14,110 nucleotides of DNA from Fidelibacterota bacterium (GCA_012964845.1 DTTG01000029.1:1-14110); one strand, 5' to 3'; counted from the stretch's first letter, positions 6,972-14,110 are shown. The notes: generated by a model not told the origin, from the letters alone. Made by a program: numbers and translations.

Positions 6972-7715
6972 TTATGTTTCCTGATTTTTAGTTTCAACAT
7001 TGCCTAAATTTTTAAGATGATTCCAAATTCCCGTTAAAAGATAAAAACTCACAAAGCCTGCCAATACCCGGTAGGGGTAACCAAAAAAAATAGCACCAAT
7101 AAATGTGATGCCAAAAAGTACTATTCCCAATAAGCGCAATGTATTTTGCTTTCCAGAGTTAAAATTTAAAAGGGGAAATTTGGCGTAATGCACCCTGCTC
7201 ACCATAAGATAAGACAGCGACAGAATAAGCGGCAATAGTAAGCGTGGTTGTGAGTACTCGGGGTTGTCAATTTTAAAATGCTCAATAAAAAGTACCAGTG
7301 ATGCAATGGAAAGAGCATTCATGGGGGTAGGCAGACCGGTGAAATAGGCTGAATTTTCATCACCAACATCTGTATTAAATCGGGCCAGGCGAATGGCTCC
7401 CATTATGAGGGGTGCGCAGGCAATAAGCTCCCCAGAAATCCCAGGCATATTCTGGGTATAAAGGGAATAGACCAAAATGGAAGGCGCCAAACAAAAAGAA
7501 ACCATATCTGCAAGGGAGTCAATTTCTTTCCCAAAATTTGTAGAAATTCCAATTAATCGGGCAATTTTTCCATCAACAGAATCGAATGCGCCTGCCGCCA
7601 GAATAATATAGCAGGCAACGACATAATCTCCTGCCATGGTGTTAATGATTGCCAAAAAACCCAAAAATAAATTAATGAGAGTAAAAATGCTGGGAAGATG
7701 CTGCTTTATTTTCAT
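6972..7715 (-). CDS. pssA: PssA: CDP-diacylglycerol-serine O-phosphatidyltransferase
   Basis: 247 aa integral membrane enzyme that joins serine to CDP-diacylglycerol, giving phosphatidylserine and CMP. The CDP-alcohol phosphotransferase signature is complete: Asp45, Asp48-Gly49, Ala52-Arg53, then Gly62, Asp66 and Asp70 with exact family spacing. The rest is a series of hydrophobic helices (roughly 8-27, 30-46, 80-100, 125-145, 150-170, 185-225). PTPMNAL in the middle is also typical of this type II enzyme. It overlaps psd by 4 nt (ATGA), and Psd uses its product, so the two genes form the phosphatidylethanolamine branch. Confidence 0.94.
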   Translation of the reverse strand: MKIKQHLPSIFTLINLFLGFLAIINTMAGDYVVACYIILAAGAFDSVDGKIARLIGISTNFGKEIDSLADMVSFCLAPSILVYSLYTQNMPGISGELIACAPLIMGAIRLARFNTDVGDENSAYFTGLPTPMNALSIASLVLFIEHFKIDNPEYSQPRLLLPLILSLSYLMVSRVHYAKFPLLNFNSGKQNTLRLLGIVLFGITFIGAIFFGYPYRVLAGFVSFYLLTGIWNHLKNLGNVETKNQET

Positions 7716-8350
7716 TCGAACCTGCCGATAATTGTTTGATTACCTCTTACCATATCCCCCAAACTTACATCAATTTGAAAATCTTCAGGTACGATAATAT
7801 CCACCCGTGATCCAAAACGGATAAAGCCTAACCGTTGCCCTCTCTCCACTCTATTTTCAGGTTCCATATAATTGAGAATACGCCGGGCAATGAGCCCTGC
7901 AATTTGTTTGATTTTGTACATTTTGCCACTTTCAGTTTCAAACATTACCACCGTCTGCTCATTATCCAATGAAGCTTTATGATTGAAGGCTGCCAAAAAC
8001 TTACCGGAATTATAGGTTTTAGAAATGACCTTTCCAGATAATGGCACCCGTTGGCTATGTACATTAAATACCGATAGGAAAATAGATATTTGTTTAGCCT
8101 TTCCAATTTCAGCATCTTCAACATCAATAATTTGAACGACTTTCCCATCCCCAGGAGATAAAAACCCATCATTATTTGGTGGAATTCGCTGGGGATCCCT
8201 GAAAAAATACAATGAAAACAGGGTCAACAAGGCCATGGTTAAGTTTATCCATTTTAATCCTTCGGAGGGATAGTAAGCCTGAATTCCTGTGCCAGCCAGA
8301 ACCAGCAGCAGGAGGGGAATAAGTATTATTTTCCCTTCAGGAGCAATCAT
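7712..8350 (-). CDS. psd: Psd: phosphatidylserine decarboxylase proenzyme
   Basis: 212 aa, the short (PSD-A or archaeal-like) form. It decarboxylates phosphatidylserine to phosphatidylethanolamine. The proenzyme cuts itself at Gly180-Ser181 in RFGSRVD, and the new N-terminal Ser becomes the pyruvoyl cofactor. Asp68 in SPGDGK and His98 in VFNVH are the expected partners in self-cleavage, and His124 in FNH is also in place. Two N-terminal membrane segments (about 7-25 and 33-50) end in the FFRDP motif. It shares a 4-nt ATGA overlap with purC upstream and another with pssA downstream. No clear Shine-Dalgarno sequence precedes the ATG, which suggests reinitiation after purC. Confidence 0.94.
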   Translation of the reverse strand: MIAPEGKIILIPLLLLVLAGTGIQAYYPSEGLKWINLTMALLTLFSLYFFRDPQRIPPNNDGFLSPGDGKVVQIIDVEDAEIGKAKQISIFLSVFNVHSQRVPLSGKVISKTYNSGKFLAAFNHKASLDNEQTVVMFETESGKMYKIKQIAGLIARRILNYMEPENRVERGQRLGFIRFGSRVDIIVPEDFQIDVSLGDMVRGNQTIIGRFE

Positions 8351-9294
8351 GCATAAATACCGGCTTTTTCCAGATTGTTGTTAATACGGGATTTCACATC
8401 TCCCAATTTTGGATGAAAATCCTGTCCCGTTAGCTTGGTATAAAGTTCAATATATCGTTCAGCCAATGACACTCTGATTTCATCCGTAAGTGCAGGGGGA
8501 GTACCTTCTCCAGAAAATCCCCGTTCAATCAGCCATTGACGAATATTTTCCTTATCCAGCATATTCTGTCCTTCTCCGGCATTGAAACGAGCTTCGTAAT
8601 CATCAGCAATCCAATAGCGACTGGAATCCGGTGTATGGATTTCATCAATGACAATCAACTCTCCATTTACCATACCAAATTCGTATTTGGTATCCACCAA
8701 AATCAGCCCCTGTTTGGCTGCCCATTCCTGGCCGGCTTCAAAAAGTTTCAGAGCATATTCTTCAGCCTGTGCATAAATAGATTCTTCCACCAATCCATTT
8801 ACAATGGCATCACGGGCAATGGGCTCATCATGTTCACCATATTCGGCTTTAGTAGATGGTGTTAAAATGGGGCTATCAAACTTTTGATCTTTTTTCAGTC
8901 CCTCGGGAAGCATGAAACCATATTGACCATTAATTCCCTGTTCATATTCCCGCCAGAGACTGCCGGTAATATATCCCCTCACAATCACCTCAACAGGCAG
9001 TGTTTCCGCTTTCTTGGCCACCAACACCTGGGGATCTGGTGAAGAAATAATATGATTGGGCACAATATCTTTGGTTTTCTCAAACCAGAAATTGGCTATC
9101 TCAGTGAGAATTTGACCCTTAAATGGAATGGTACCCAAAACATGGTCAAAGGCGGATACTCTATCCGTAGTAACCATGATGATTTCATCACCCACATGAA
9201 AATTTTCCCTGACTTTTCCTTTATAGCGTTCTCCTAAATCTCCGCCTTCAAAAGCATCTAATGTGTAGGGTAATTGTTCTCTGATATAGCTCAT
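8347..9294 (-). CDS. purC: PurC: SAICAR synthase
   Basis: 315 aa. It ligates aspartate to carboxyaminoimidazole ribonucleotide with ATP, giving SAICAR. Visible signatures are YKGKVRENF (24-32, nucleotide-binding strand-turn), TTDRVSAFD, LPVEVIVRGYITGSLW, LILVDTKYEFG and IDEIHTPDSSRYW. The protein is longer than the roughly 240-residue enzyme of Bacillus or E. coli and resembles the longer form with inserts and a C-terminal helical extension, as in yeast Ade1. The ATG has GGAG 8 nt upstream and overlaps the purB stop by 4 nt (ATGA). Adjacency to purB, which acts on its product, supports the assignment. Confidence 0.96.
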   Translation of the reverse strand: MSYIREQLPYTLDAFEGGDLGERYKGKVRENFHVGDEIIMVTTDRVSAFDHVLGTIPFKGQILTEIANFWFEKTKDIVPNHIISSPDPQVLVAKKAETLPVEVIVRGYITGSLWREYEQGINGQYGFMLPEGLKKDQKFDSPILTPSTKAEYGEHDEPIARDAIVNGLVEESIYAQAEEYALKLFEAGQEWAAKQGLILVDTKYEFGMVNGELIVIDEIHTPDSSRYWIADDYEARFNAGEGQNMLDKENIRQWLIERGFSGEGTPPALTDEIRVSLAERYIELYTKLTGQDFHPKLGDVKSRINNNLEKAGIYA

Positions 9295-10589
9295 ATTTCT
9301 AACTCCAATCGTTTATATATTTTGTTAATGTTTATCATTACCTTTTTCAGATTAAATAAATTATCAATTTCATCTTCATTTAACAGGGCAATGATTTCTT
9401 GGTCATCTTTCAGCAGTTTTTTGAAATCTTTTTGTTCATCCCAAACCTGCATGGCATTGCGCTGAACCATGGCATAGGCATCCTCCCGGGTGGCTCCTTT
9501 TTTTACCAATGCTAAAAGAACTTCCTGACTAAAAATTAGTCCTCCGGTTTTGTGCAAATTTTTCAGCATATTATCAGGATAAATGAGCAGGTTCTCCAGA
9601 AGATAAATCATTTTATTGAGCATATAATCCATAAGGGTAGTAGAATCTGGAATGATCACTCTTTCTACAGAGGAATGAGATATATCCCGTTCATGCCAGA
9701 GTGCAACATTTTCCATGGCAACCATGGCATTGCCTCTAAGAAGCCTAGCCATTCCGGTAATGCGTTCTGTCACAATGGGATTGCGTTTATGCGGCATGGC
9801 AGATGACCCCTTTTGCCCCTTTTGAAAATACTCCTCTGCTTCCAATACTTCCGTACGCTGCAGGTGGCGGATTTCCACCGCAATCTTTTCCAGTGATGCA
9901 GCCATATTTGCCAGGCTGGTAAGATATTCTGCATGATGATCCCGCTGTACTACCTGGCTGGAAACCGTTGCTGCCTGAAGACCTAAGCGTTTGCAGGTTT
10001 CCTCTTCCACTTCCGGATCTAAATGCTGATAGGTCCCCACAGCCCCTGAAATTTTCCCTGTGGCAATGGACTTTACTGCTCTTTCCCATCTGACAATATG
10101 CCGACCTATTTCTTCACTCCAAAGTGCCAGTTTCAGTCCAAAGGTGATGGGCTCAGCATGCACTCCATGTGACCGACCAATTTGGTAGGATTCTCTATGG
10201 GTGACTGCCTGTGTCCGAAGAACTTCTTTAAATGTTTTCAACTTACCTAAAATAATTTCCCCGGCTTCCTGACAGAGTAATGCCAGAGATGTATCCAGTA
10301 AATCGGAGGAGGTCATACCCATGTGGATAAATCGAGATTCGGGTCCGATATTCTCAGCCATATTGGTGAGGAAAGCTATCACATCATGACGCGTTACCTT
10401 TTCAATTTCTAAAATACGCTCAACAGTAAATGCGGCTTTTTCATTAATGACCTTTACCGCCTCCTTGGGGACTTCACCCCTATCAGACAAGACTTCTGTG
10501 ACAGTGATTTCCACCTTTTTCCAGGTCTCAAATTTATTCTGCTCCGACCAAATTTGAGCCATTTCCGGCGTTGTATATCTATCAATCAT
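9291..10589 (-). CDS. purB: PurB: adenylosuccinate lyase
   Basis: 432 aa, matching the B. subtilis-type enzyme. It removes fumarate both from SAICAR (to AICAR) and from adenylosuccinate (to AMP). The superfamily signature GSSAMPHKRNP begins at 261 and carries the catalytic serine in the flexible loop (Ser262 or Ser263). His68 (TRHDV), His89 (FIHMGMTSSD) and His141 (GRSHGVHAEP) fall at the positions expected from the Bacillus enzyme. The ATG lies 3 nt after the htrA stop, with GGGG about 10 nt upstream. The sequence begins MIDRYTTPEMAQIWSEQNKF, a standard PurB start. Confidence 0.97.
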   Translation of the reverse strand: MIDRYTTPEMAQIWSEQNKFETWKKVEITVTEVLSDRGEVPKEAVKVINEKAAFTVERILEIEKVTRHDVIAFLTNMAENIGPESRFIHMGMTSSDLLDTSLALLCQEAGEIILGKLKTFKEVLRTQAVTHRESYQIGRSHGVHAEPITFGLKLALWSEEIGRHIVRWERAVKSIATGKISGAVGTYQHLDPEVEEETCKRLGLQAATVSSQVVQRDHHAEYLTSLANMAASLEKIAVEIRHLQRTEVLEAEEYFQKGQKGSSAMPHKRNPIVTERITGMARLLRGNAMVAMENVALWHERDISHSSVERVIIPDSTTLMDYMLNKMIYLLENLLIYPDNMLKNLHKTGGLIFSQEVLLALVKKGATREDAYAMVQRNAMQVWDEQKDFKKLLKDDQEIIALLNEDEIDNLFNLKKVMININKIYKRLELEI

Positions 10590-10592
10590 TTA

Positions 10593-11717
10593 TTAAAATC
10601 CCCACCATTTTGATTTTGGTTCTTCCAATGTGAGTTGAATATCAATTGAATTACTTTCCCTTAAAATTGTTAAAGTTACATTATCTCCAACCTTATGCAG
10701 CCCTTCATCTATCACTCTGATAATATCCTTGGGTGAATTGATTTTTCTATTATCCACCGCTAAAATTACATCTCCAATTTGTAATCCTGCCCGTTCGCCT
10801 GAGGAGCGTTTTTCCACATCGGTAATGATGACACCCTCAGATGTGGGCAGACGAAGGTAGCGCTGCATTACCGGATCGATTGCCTGTACGTGTACACCTG
10901 TGGTGTAGCTTCTCTCCACTTTACCAAACTTTTTCAAATCTTCAGCGACTTCCTTCACCCGGTTAATTGGAATTGCAAATCCAATTCCAATTGACCCAGA
11001 GGAATAATTAGAGCCCGTCATAATGAAAGTATTAATTCCAATCACTTCCCCCAAAGCATTTACCAATGGACCTCCACTATTGCCTGGATTAATAGCCGCA
11101 TCTGTTTGAATCATATTCTGATAAACGTGACCCGATTCTTTCAGTCCGAAATCCATTTTAACACCACTTATGATTCCGGCTGTGGCAGTTGGCTGATGGT
11201 TCACATCAAAAAGTCCAAGGGGATTTCCCAATGCTATTGCCCATTCCCCAACAATGAGCTCATCTGAATTTCCAAGGTTAGCAAAGGGAAGGTCTGAATC
11301 ATCTACTTTTACCAAGGCAATGTCTGTGAGATTATCCATACCCACCAATTGGGCTTCATAAGATTTTCCACCTCTCAGCGTCACAACAATTTCAGTGGCA
11401 TTATCCACCACATGGGTATTGGTAATAATATACCCATCAGGACTTACCAAAACTCCAGAGCCCATATTATCTACTTTGAAGGTACGGGTATAAGGGAAAA
11501 ATCCACCCCAGAATGGATCAAAAAATGGATTCACCTGCTGCTGCTTCAGTTGAGTAACGTTGATACCCACCACTGAATTTGAAATTTGTTCAATAGCATA
11601 GGTAATGGCTGTTTGCCGAGATTTATCAATGCCTTCCTGTTGTGCAAATGGAGGTGTTTCCAGCTGACAGCTCAGTAAAAATATGGCCACAAACAGGCTT
11701 GGGTAAAATCTATTCAT
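10593..11717 (-). CDS. HtrA/DegP-type serine protease, predicted lipoprotein
   Basis: 374 aa S1C-family protease with one PDZ domain. A short lipoprotein signal ends in LLSC with Cys17 as the lipidation site, so the enzyme is probably anchored to a membrane facing the periplasm. The protease domain (about 40-260) has the complete triad His102 (TNTHVV), Asp132 (LTDIAL) and Ser214 (GNSGGP). An LA-loop-like stretch rich in Phe and Pro (61-80) precedes strand one. A single PDZ domain covers about 275-365 (GVIITDVEKRSSGERAGLQIGDVI). One PDZ makes it DegS- or HtrA-like in layout rather than DegP with two. Likely role: quality control of envelope proteins or cleavage of a stress signal. The ATG overlaps the truA stop by 8 nt. 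Confidence 0.93.
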   Translation of the reverse strand: MNRFYPSLFVAIFLLSCQLETPPFAQQEGIDKSRQTAITYAIEQISNSVVGINVTQLKQQQVNPFFDPFWGGFFPYTRTFKVDNMGSGVLVSPDGYIITNTHVVDNATEIVVTLRGGKSYEAQLVGMDNLTDIALVKVDDSDLPFANLGNSDELIVGEWAIALGNPLGLFDVNHQPTATAGIISGVKMDFGLKESGHVYQNMIQTDAAINPGNSGGPLVNALGEVIGINTFIMTGSNYSSGSIGIGFAIPINRVKEVAEDLKKFGKVERSYTTGVHVQAIDPVMQRYLRLPTSEGVIITDVEKRSSGERAGLQIGDVILAVDNRKINSPKDIIRVIDEGLHKVGDNVTLTILRESNSIDIQLTLEEPKSKWWGF

Positions 11718-12450
11718 AATACACTTTTTTTAAAAATAAACCTTGAGCTGGGGCACGAACAATCACAGCTTCAGGATTATCACAATGTAATAAACTTTGA
11801 AAATCTGTAATCGTGTATCTACCCCTTGCCACTTCAAGCATTGTTCCAACCAGATATCGAACCATATGCTGTAAAAACCGGTTCGCTTTAATTGTAAAAA
11901 TGATCATTTCGTTAGATTCTTCCCAATTGGATGTAAATACCGTACAAATTTTATTTTCCACTTCAGCAGTTGCCTTGCAGAATGATGTAAAGTCATGTTT
12001 ACCTAATAATAATTCTGCACATTTATTTAATAAATTTTTATCAATCTCCCATTTCAAAGCTGTAGTATAATTTCTGGTGACTGGAGAAAATACTTTTACC
12101 AAACGATACTCATATTCCCTGGCAGTTGCCGAAAAACGAGCATGAAAATCATCCTCCACTATTTCTGTGGAATCGATGCGAACATCCTGATTCAAGTTGC
12201 CATTTAAGGCCTGTAAAAGTTCATTTGCTGAAAGTTTAGCTGGCAATTTAACATTGGCTGTTAGTCCTAAAGCATGAACACCAGCGTCCGTACGCCCTGC
12301 TCCTAAAAGAGTATTTTTTTCTCCGAGAAAAATAATAGAAAGGGCCTTTTCAATATCACCCTGTACTGTACGGCCTTTTGCCTGTACCTGCCAGCCATGA
12401 AAATCAGTTCCATCATACTGAATGGTCAATTTGAAATTTTTCCTCTTCAA
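11710..12450 (-). CDS. truA: TruA: tRNA pseudouridine(38-40) synthase
   Basis: 246 aa. It converts U38, U39 and U40 in the anticodon arm of tRNAs to pseudouridine. The N-terminal FKLTIQYDGTDFHGWQ and the GAGRTDAGVHALG motif with catalytic Asp55 are diagnostic. The C-terminal half has RFLQHMVRYLVGTMLEVARG, the conserved core helix. First gene of the packed cluster. The start is TTG at 12450: an in-frame TAA lies immediately upstream, and no ATG or GTG occurs before the conserved first strand. Codon 8 (TTG) is the only other candidate and would cut the strand short. No Shine-Dalgarno sequence is seen before the TTG. Any promoter for the cluster should lie in the 129-nt gap upstream. Confidence 0.94.
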   Translation of the reverse strand: MKRKNFKLTIQYDGTDFHGWQVQAKGRTVQGDIEKALSIIFLGEKNTLLGAGRTDAGVHALGLTANVKLPAKLSANELLQALNGNLNQDVRIDSTEIVEDDFHARFSATAREYEYRLVKVFSPVTRNYTTALKWEIDKNLLNKCAELLLGKHDFTSFCKATAEVENKICTVFTSNWEESNEMIIFTIKANRFLQHMVRYLVGTMLEVARGRYTITDFQSLLHCDNPEAVIVRAPAQGLFLKKVYYE

Positions 12451-12579
12451 TTAGTTAAATTTAGCCTTAATGAAAGACCTGAAATTTAGACAGGAATGAT
12501 AGCTAAATTAAATGAATAAATTTGAGAGATTGACAGTTAATAACCGATAGAATTTAAAAGACCTAAGAACACAAAGAAT
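12451..12579. promoter_or_regulatory. Intergenic region upstream of truA
   Basis: 129 AT-rich bases between the iron-sulfur gene and truA, presumed to hold the promoter for the truA-to-tatA cluster. I cannot pick a convincing -35/-10 pair, and no strong terminator hairpin follows the upstream gene. AAAGACCT occurs twice (12473-12480 and 12557-12564). ACACAAAGAA near 12569-12578 resembles part of a dispersed intergenic repeat. Confidence 0.35.
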
Positions 12580-13911
12580 TTATTCATTAACACCAATTCT
12601 CTCCAACAACTCCCTCGGTCCATCATGCCCGGGATTAATTTTCTGTGCTTTAATGGCATGTTCTTTGGCATTCACAAAGTCACCATTATCCAGGTACATT
12701 TCAGCTAATATTAAATGAAATCTCCCTATAGGTTTGGGGTACATGGTCACCGCCCGTTCTAAATGAGGAATAGCTGATGAATACTGATGGTTTTCAAATT
12801 GATCCATTCCACGCCAGATTGAAAATTTTACAATTCCATGCCAGGCGAATATCATCAACAATAACACAATAATGAGGTTTTTTCCTTTCGATAATTTCGT
12901 GAATTTCCCGCCACTTTTGTTAGAATTTAAATGATGGCGGGCAGGCGGTGGGGTAAAAGAGAATATTGCAGAAATGGCGGCTATCCCAAATGACAGAAAA
13001 TGCCCCATTCCGTATAAGCCGTCAATGGCAAAACCAAATACTAAAACCAGGGGGAGCAGCAGAAAATCACGGGCATGAACGGATTGGAACTTATCGGCAA
13101 TCACCGGTAAGGTAAACATTTTCCTGTTCAACCCATAATGTTTAAACTGAAAATTTTCTTTTAATGGATTTTCCCATTTATAAGATAAAGCTGAAGATGG
13201 ACAGCCCTCGGTGCAAATCATACAGGAGGTGCAATTGGTATTGGTGACCTTATCATAATTGTTAATTTCATAACTCACATCAATACCCACCGGGCAGTTA
13301 GAAGTACAATTTCCGGATTCTATACATCCACCTGTATTTCTCACCTTAAACATAGCCAGTGAATTAGGCAGTTTCAAAAATGCTCCCCAAGGGCAGAGGT
13401 AACGGCAGAATCCCTTCCGGCCCAGGAAATAAACAATGAGAAATCCATCAACCACAAAAGTGAGGGTGCCAATTACAAATCCTGGTAAAAATGCCCAAAT
13501 TTCCGGCATACCTAAGTTGATAGTGATTCCTTCCCAAGGCGAACTGAGAGCATTGGCAAGATTGGGTGCAATATAAAAATTTAACAGGATAAAGAGGGGC
13601 AGAATGGTTACAAGACTGGAATTTACTGTCTTCGGTTTAATACCCATTTTATTCAGCAGCCACCAGGCTAATTCCTGAATTGCTCCAAAATGGCAAGCCC
13701 AGCCGCAGAAAAATCTACCAAAAATGAGTGTGGTAATAAATGCCAAGATTACCAGGACCACTCCCGCATTAATAATACCAAATTTTATGAAAGTATGAAA
13801 GAATTCCTGGAAGTCAAGACTCCCTATTATCTCATCGCCAAAATAATAAATATGGGCAAGAATGAGTAGATGAATACCCACAAGAGAAGTAATGCGCAGT
13901 TTTTGAATCAT
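12580..13911 (-). CDS. Polytopic membrane 4Fe-4S protein with C-terminal TPR
   Basis: 443 aa from ATG 13911; a GTG at 13938 would add nine residues. Numbering here is from that GTG. About six or seven membrane helices. Two conserved CxxxC motifs at helix ends (C78/C82 in FCGWACHFG, C178/C182 in FCRYLCPWG) place it in the NapH/NosR/CcoG-like family of membrane electron carriers. A ferredoxin-like loop follows: a canonical CxxCxxCxxxCP at 236-247, and before it CIESGNCTSNCP (205-216), where the second cysteine position is Ser208. After further helices (about 291-328 and 353-370) come two TPR-like units (about 376-445). It probably passes electrons across or along the inner membrane; donor and acceptor are unknown. 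I prefer ATG because the GTG lies in repeat-like DNA; neither start has a clear Shine-Dalgarno sequence. It stands alone, with 129 nt before truA. Confidence 0.8.
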   Translation of the reverse strand: MIQKLRITSLVGIHLLILAHIYYFGDEIIGSLDFQEFFHTFIKFGIINAGVVLVILAFITTLIFGRFFCGWACHFGAIQELAWWLLNKMGIKPKTVNSSLVTILPLFILLNFYIAPNLANALSSPWEGITINLGMPEIWAFLPGFVIGTLTFVVDGFLIVYFLGRKGFCRYLCPWGAFLKLPNSLAMFKVRNTGGCIESGNCTSNCPVGIDVSYEINNYDKVTNTNCTSCMICTEGCPSSALSYKWENPLKENFQFKHYGLNRKMFTLPVIADKFQSVHARDFLLLPLVLVFGFAIDGLYGMGHFLSFGIAAISAIFSFTPPPARHHLNSNKSGGKFTKLSKGKNLIIVLLLMIFAWHGIVKFSIWRGMDQFENHQYSSAIPHLERAVTMYPKPIGRFHLILAEMYLDNGDFVNAKEHAIKAQKINPGHDGPRELLERIGVNE

Positions 13912-13930
13912 GGTTGTGCTAATTAATTTA

Positions 13931-13957
13931 CTAACCACGGATGCACTGAGACACAGG
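13931..13957. repeat. Degenerate CACGGA-type intergenic repeat
   Basis: On the plus strand, units of the form CAC-N-GA recur every 8-9 bases (CCACGGATG, CACTGAGA, CACAGGAA). This resembles the 'ACCACAGAGACACAGAG' type of intergenic repeat that I recall from many environmental genomes. It covers the possible GTG start (13938) of the iron-sulfur gene. Confidence 0.4.
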
Positions 13958-13966
13958 AATTAATTT

Positions 13967-13987
13967 GAATAGCGAATATTGAATCCA
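13967..13987. repeat. Three GAATNNN heptad units
   Basis: GAATAGC (13967), GAATATT (13974) and GAATCCA (13981) lie head to tail with a strict 7-bp period, upstream of the iron-sulfur gene. Confidence 0.5.
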
Positions 13988-14003
13988 ACAGACTAATGCC
14001 CAG

Positions 14004-14023
14004 TTCTCAAATTGATTTGAGAA
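14004..14023. promoter_or_regulatory. Perfect 9-bp palindrome upstream of iron-sulfur gene
   Basis: Arms TTCTCAAAT (14004-14012) and ATTTGAGAA (14015-14023) are exact inverted copies around a TG spacer, about 95-110 nt upstream of the ATG at 13911. It could be an operator for the iron-sulfur gene, or the centre of a small repeat element, since matching 8-bp inverted ends lie at equal distance on both sides. Confidence 0.45.
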
Positions 14024-14055
14024 TAGTGATTAACGATTTTTGATTTTAGAAGTAA
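14014..14055. repeat. Six GA-initial heptad units
   Basis: Consecutive 7-bp units starting at 14014, 14021, 14028, 14035, 14042 and 14049 all begin GA. Four of them begin GATT (GATTTGA, GATTAAC, GATTTTT, GATTTTA). On the same strand sense this matches the AAGATTT heptads at the batB/batC junction. Confidence 0.5.
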
Positions 14056-14110
14056 ACCCAGCGTACAGCGCCTAGCTTCATGACTCCGTGGTAAAAACAG
14101 ATTATGCCAG

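Noticed and set aside
9787..10089. Minus-strand 100-codon open frame inside purB
   Set aside because: Alternative frame of an intact purB with all motifs; composition is that of a shadow frame.
12473..12564. Direct repeat AAAGACCT with about 84-bp spacing upstream of truA
   Set aside because: An 8-bp repeat in AT-rich DNA without a third copy or helical phasing is not enough to call an operator pair.

Overview
The window suggests a free-living Gram-negative bacterium of the FCB type (Fibrobacteres-Chlorobi-Bacteroidetes superphylum and relatives such as Marinimicrobia or Ignavibacteria). Three things point there: a complete aerotolerance-type operon batABCDE, a lipoprotein HtrA protease, and an AT-rich sequence (roughly 40% GC by eye). 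The exact phylum cannot be settled from this sequence. PurB is of the B. subtilis type and length (432 aa), which fits a non-Bacteroidetes member better than Bacteroidetes proper. That placement is inference.

All sixteen genes lie on the minus strand, so transcription runs from high to low coordinates. There are three blocks. (1) At 12580-13911 is a stand-alone polytopic membrane iron-sulfur protein with a C-terminal TPR tail. It is preceded by a repeat-rich intergenic stretch that reaches the window edge. (2) From 12450 down to 5568 is a tightly packed run: truA, htrA (lipoprotein), purB, purC, psd, pssA, purS, purQ, a small DUF4321-like membrane protein, and tatA. Junctions are overlaps of 1-8 nt or gaps of 0-8 nt, so this is very probably one operon with translational coupling. 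It mixes tRNA modification, envelope proteolysis, late and middle steps of purine synthesis, the two-step phosphatidylethanolamine pathway (PssA then Psd), and the pore subunit of Tat export. (3) After a 173-nt non-coding gap, batA, batB, batC, batD and batE run from 5393 down to 22. They encode two membrane-anchored von Willebrand A proteins, a periplasmic TPR protein with an acidic tail, a large BatD protein, and a TPR/SH3-like membrane protein. The usual upstream partners of this operon (a MoxR AAA+ ATPase and a DUF58 protein) are not in the window.

The coding content is mostly housekeeping and I see no defence system, prophage, transposase, CRISPR array or RNA gene. The least expected structure is in the junctions. 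Degenerate 7-bp-period repeats (units like AAGATTT, GATTTNN, GAATNNN) occur at the batB/batC junction, upstream of batA and upstream of the iron-sulfur gene. They are accompanied by fragments resembling other small dispersed intergenic repeats. At batB/batC the heptads run from the batB stop codon through the batC start into its first codons. The iron-sulfur protein has one ferredoxin motif in which the second cysteine position is serine.
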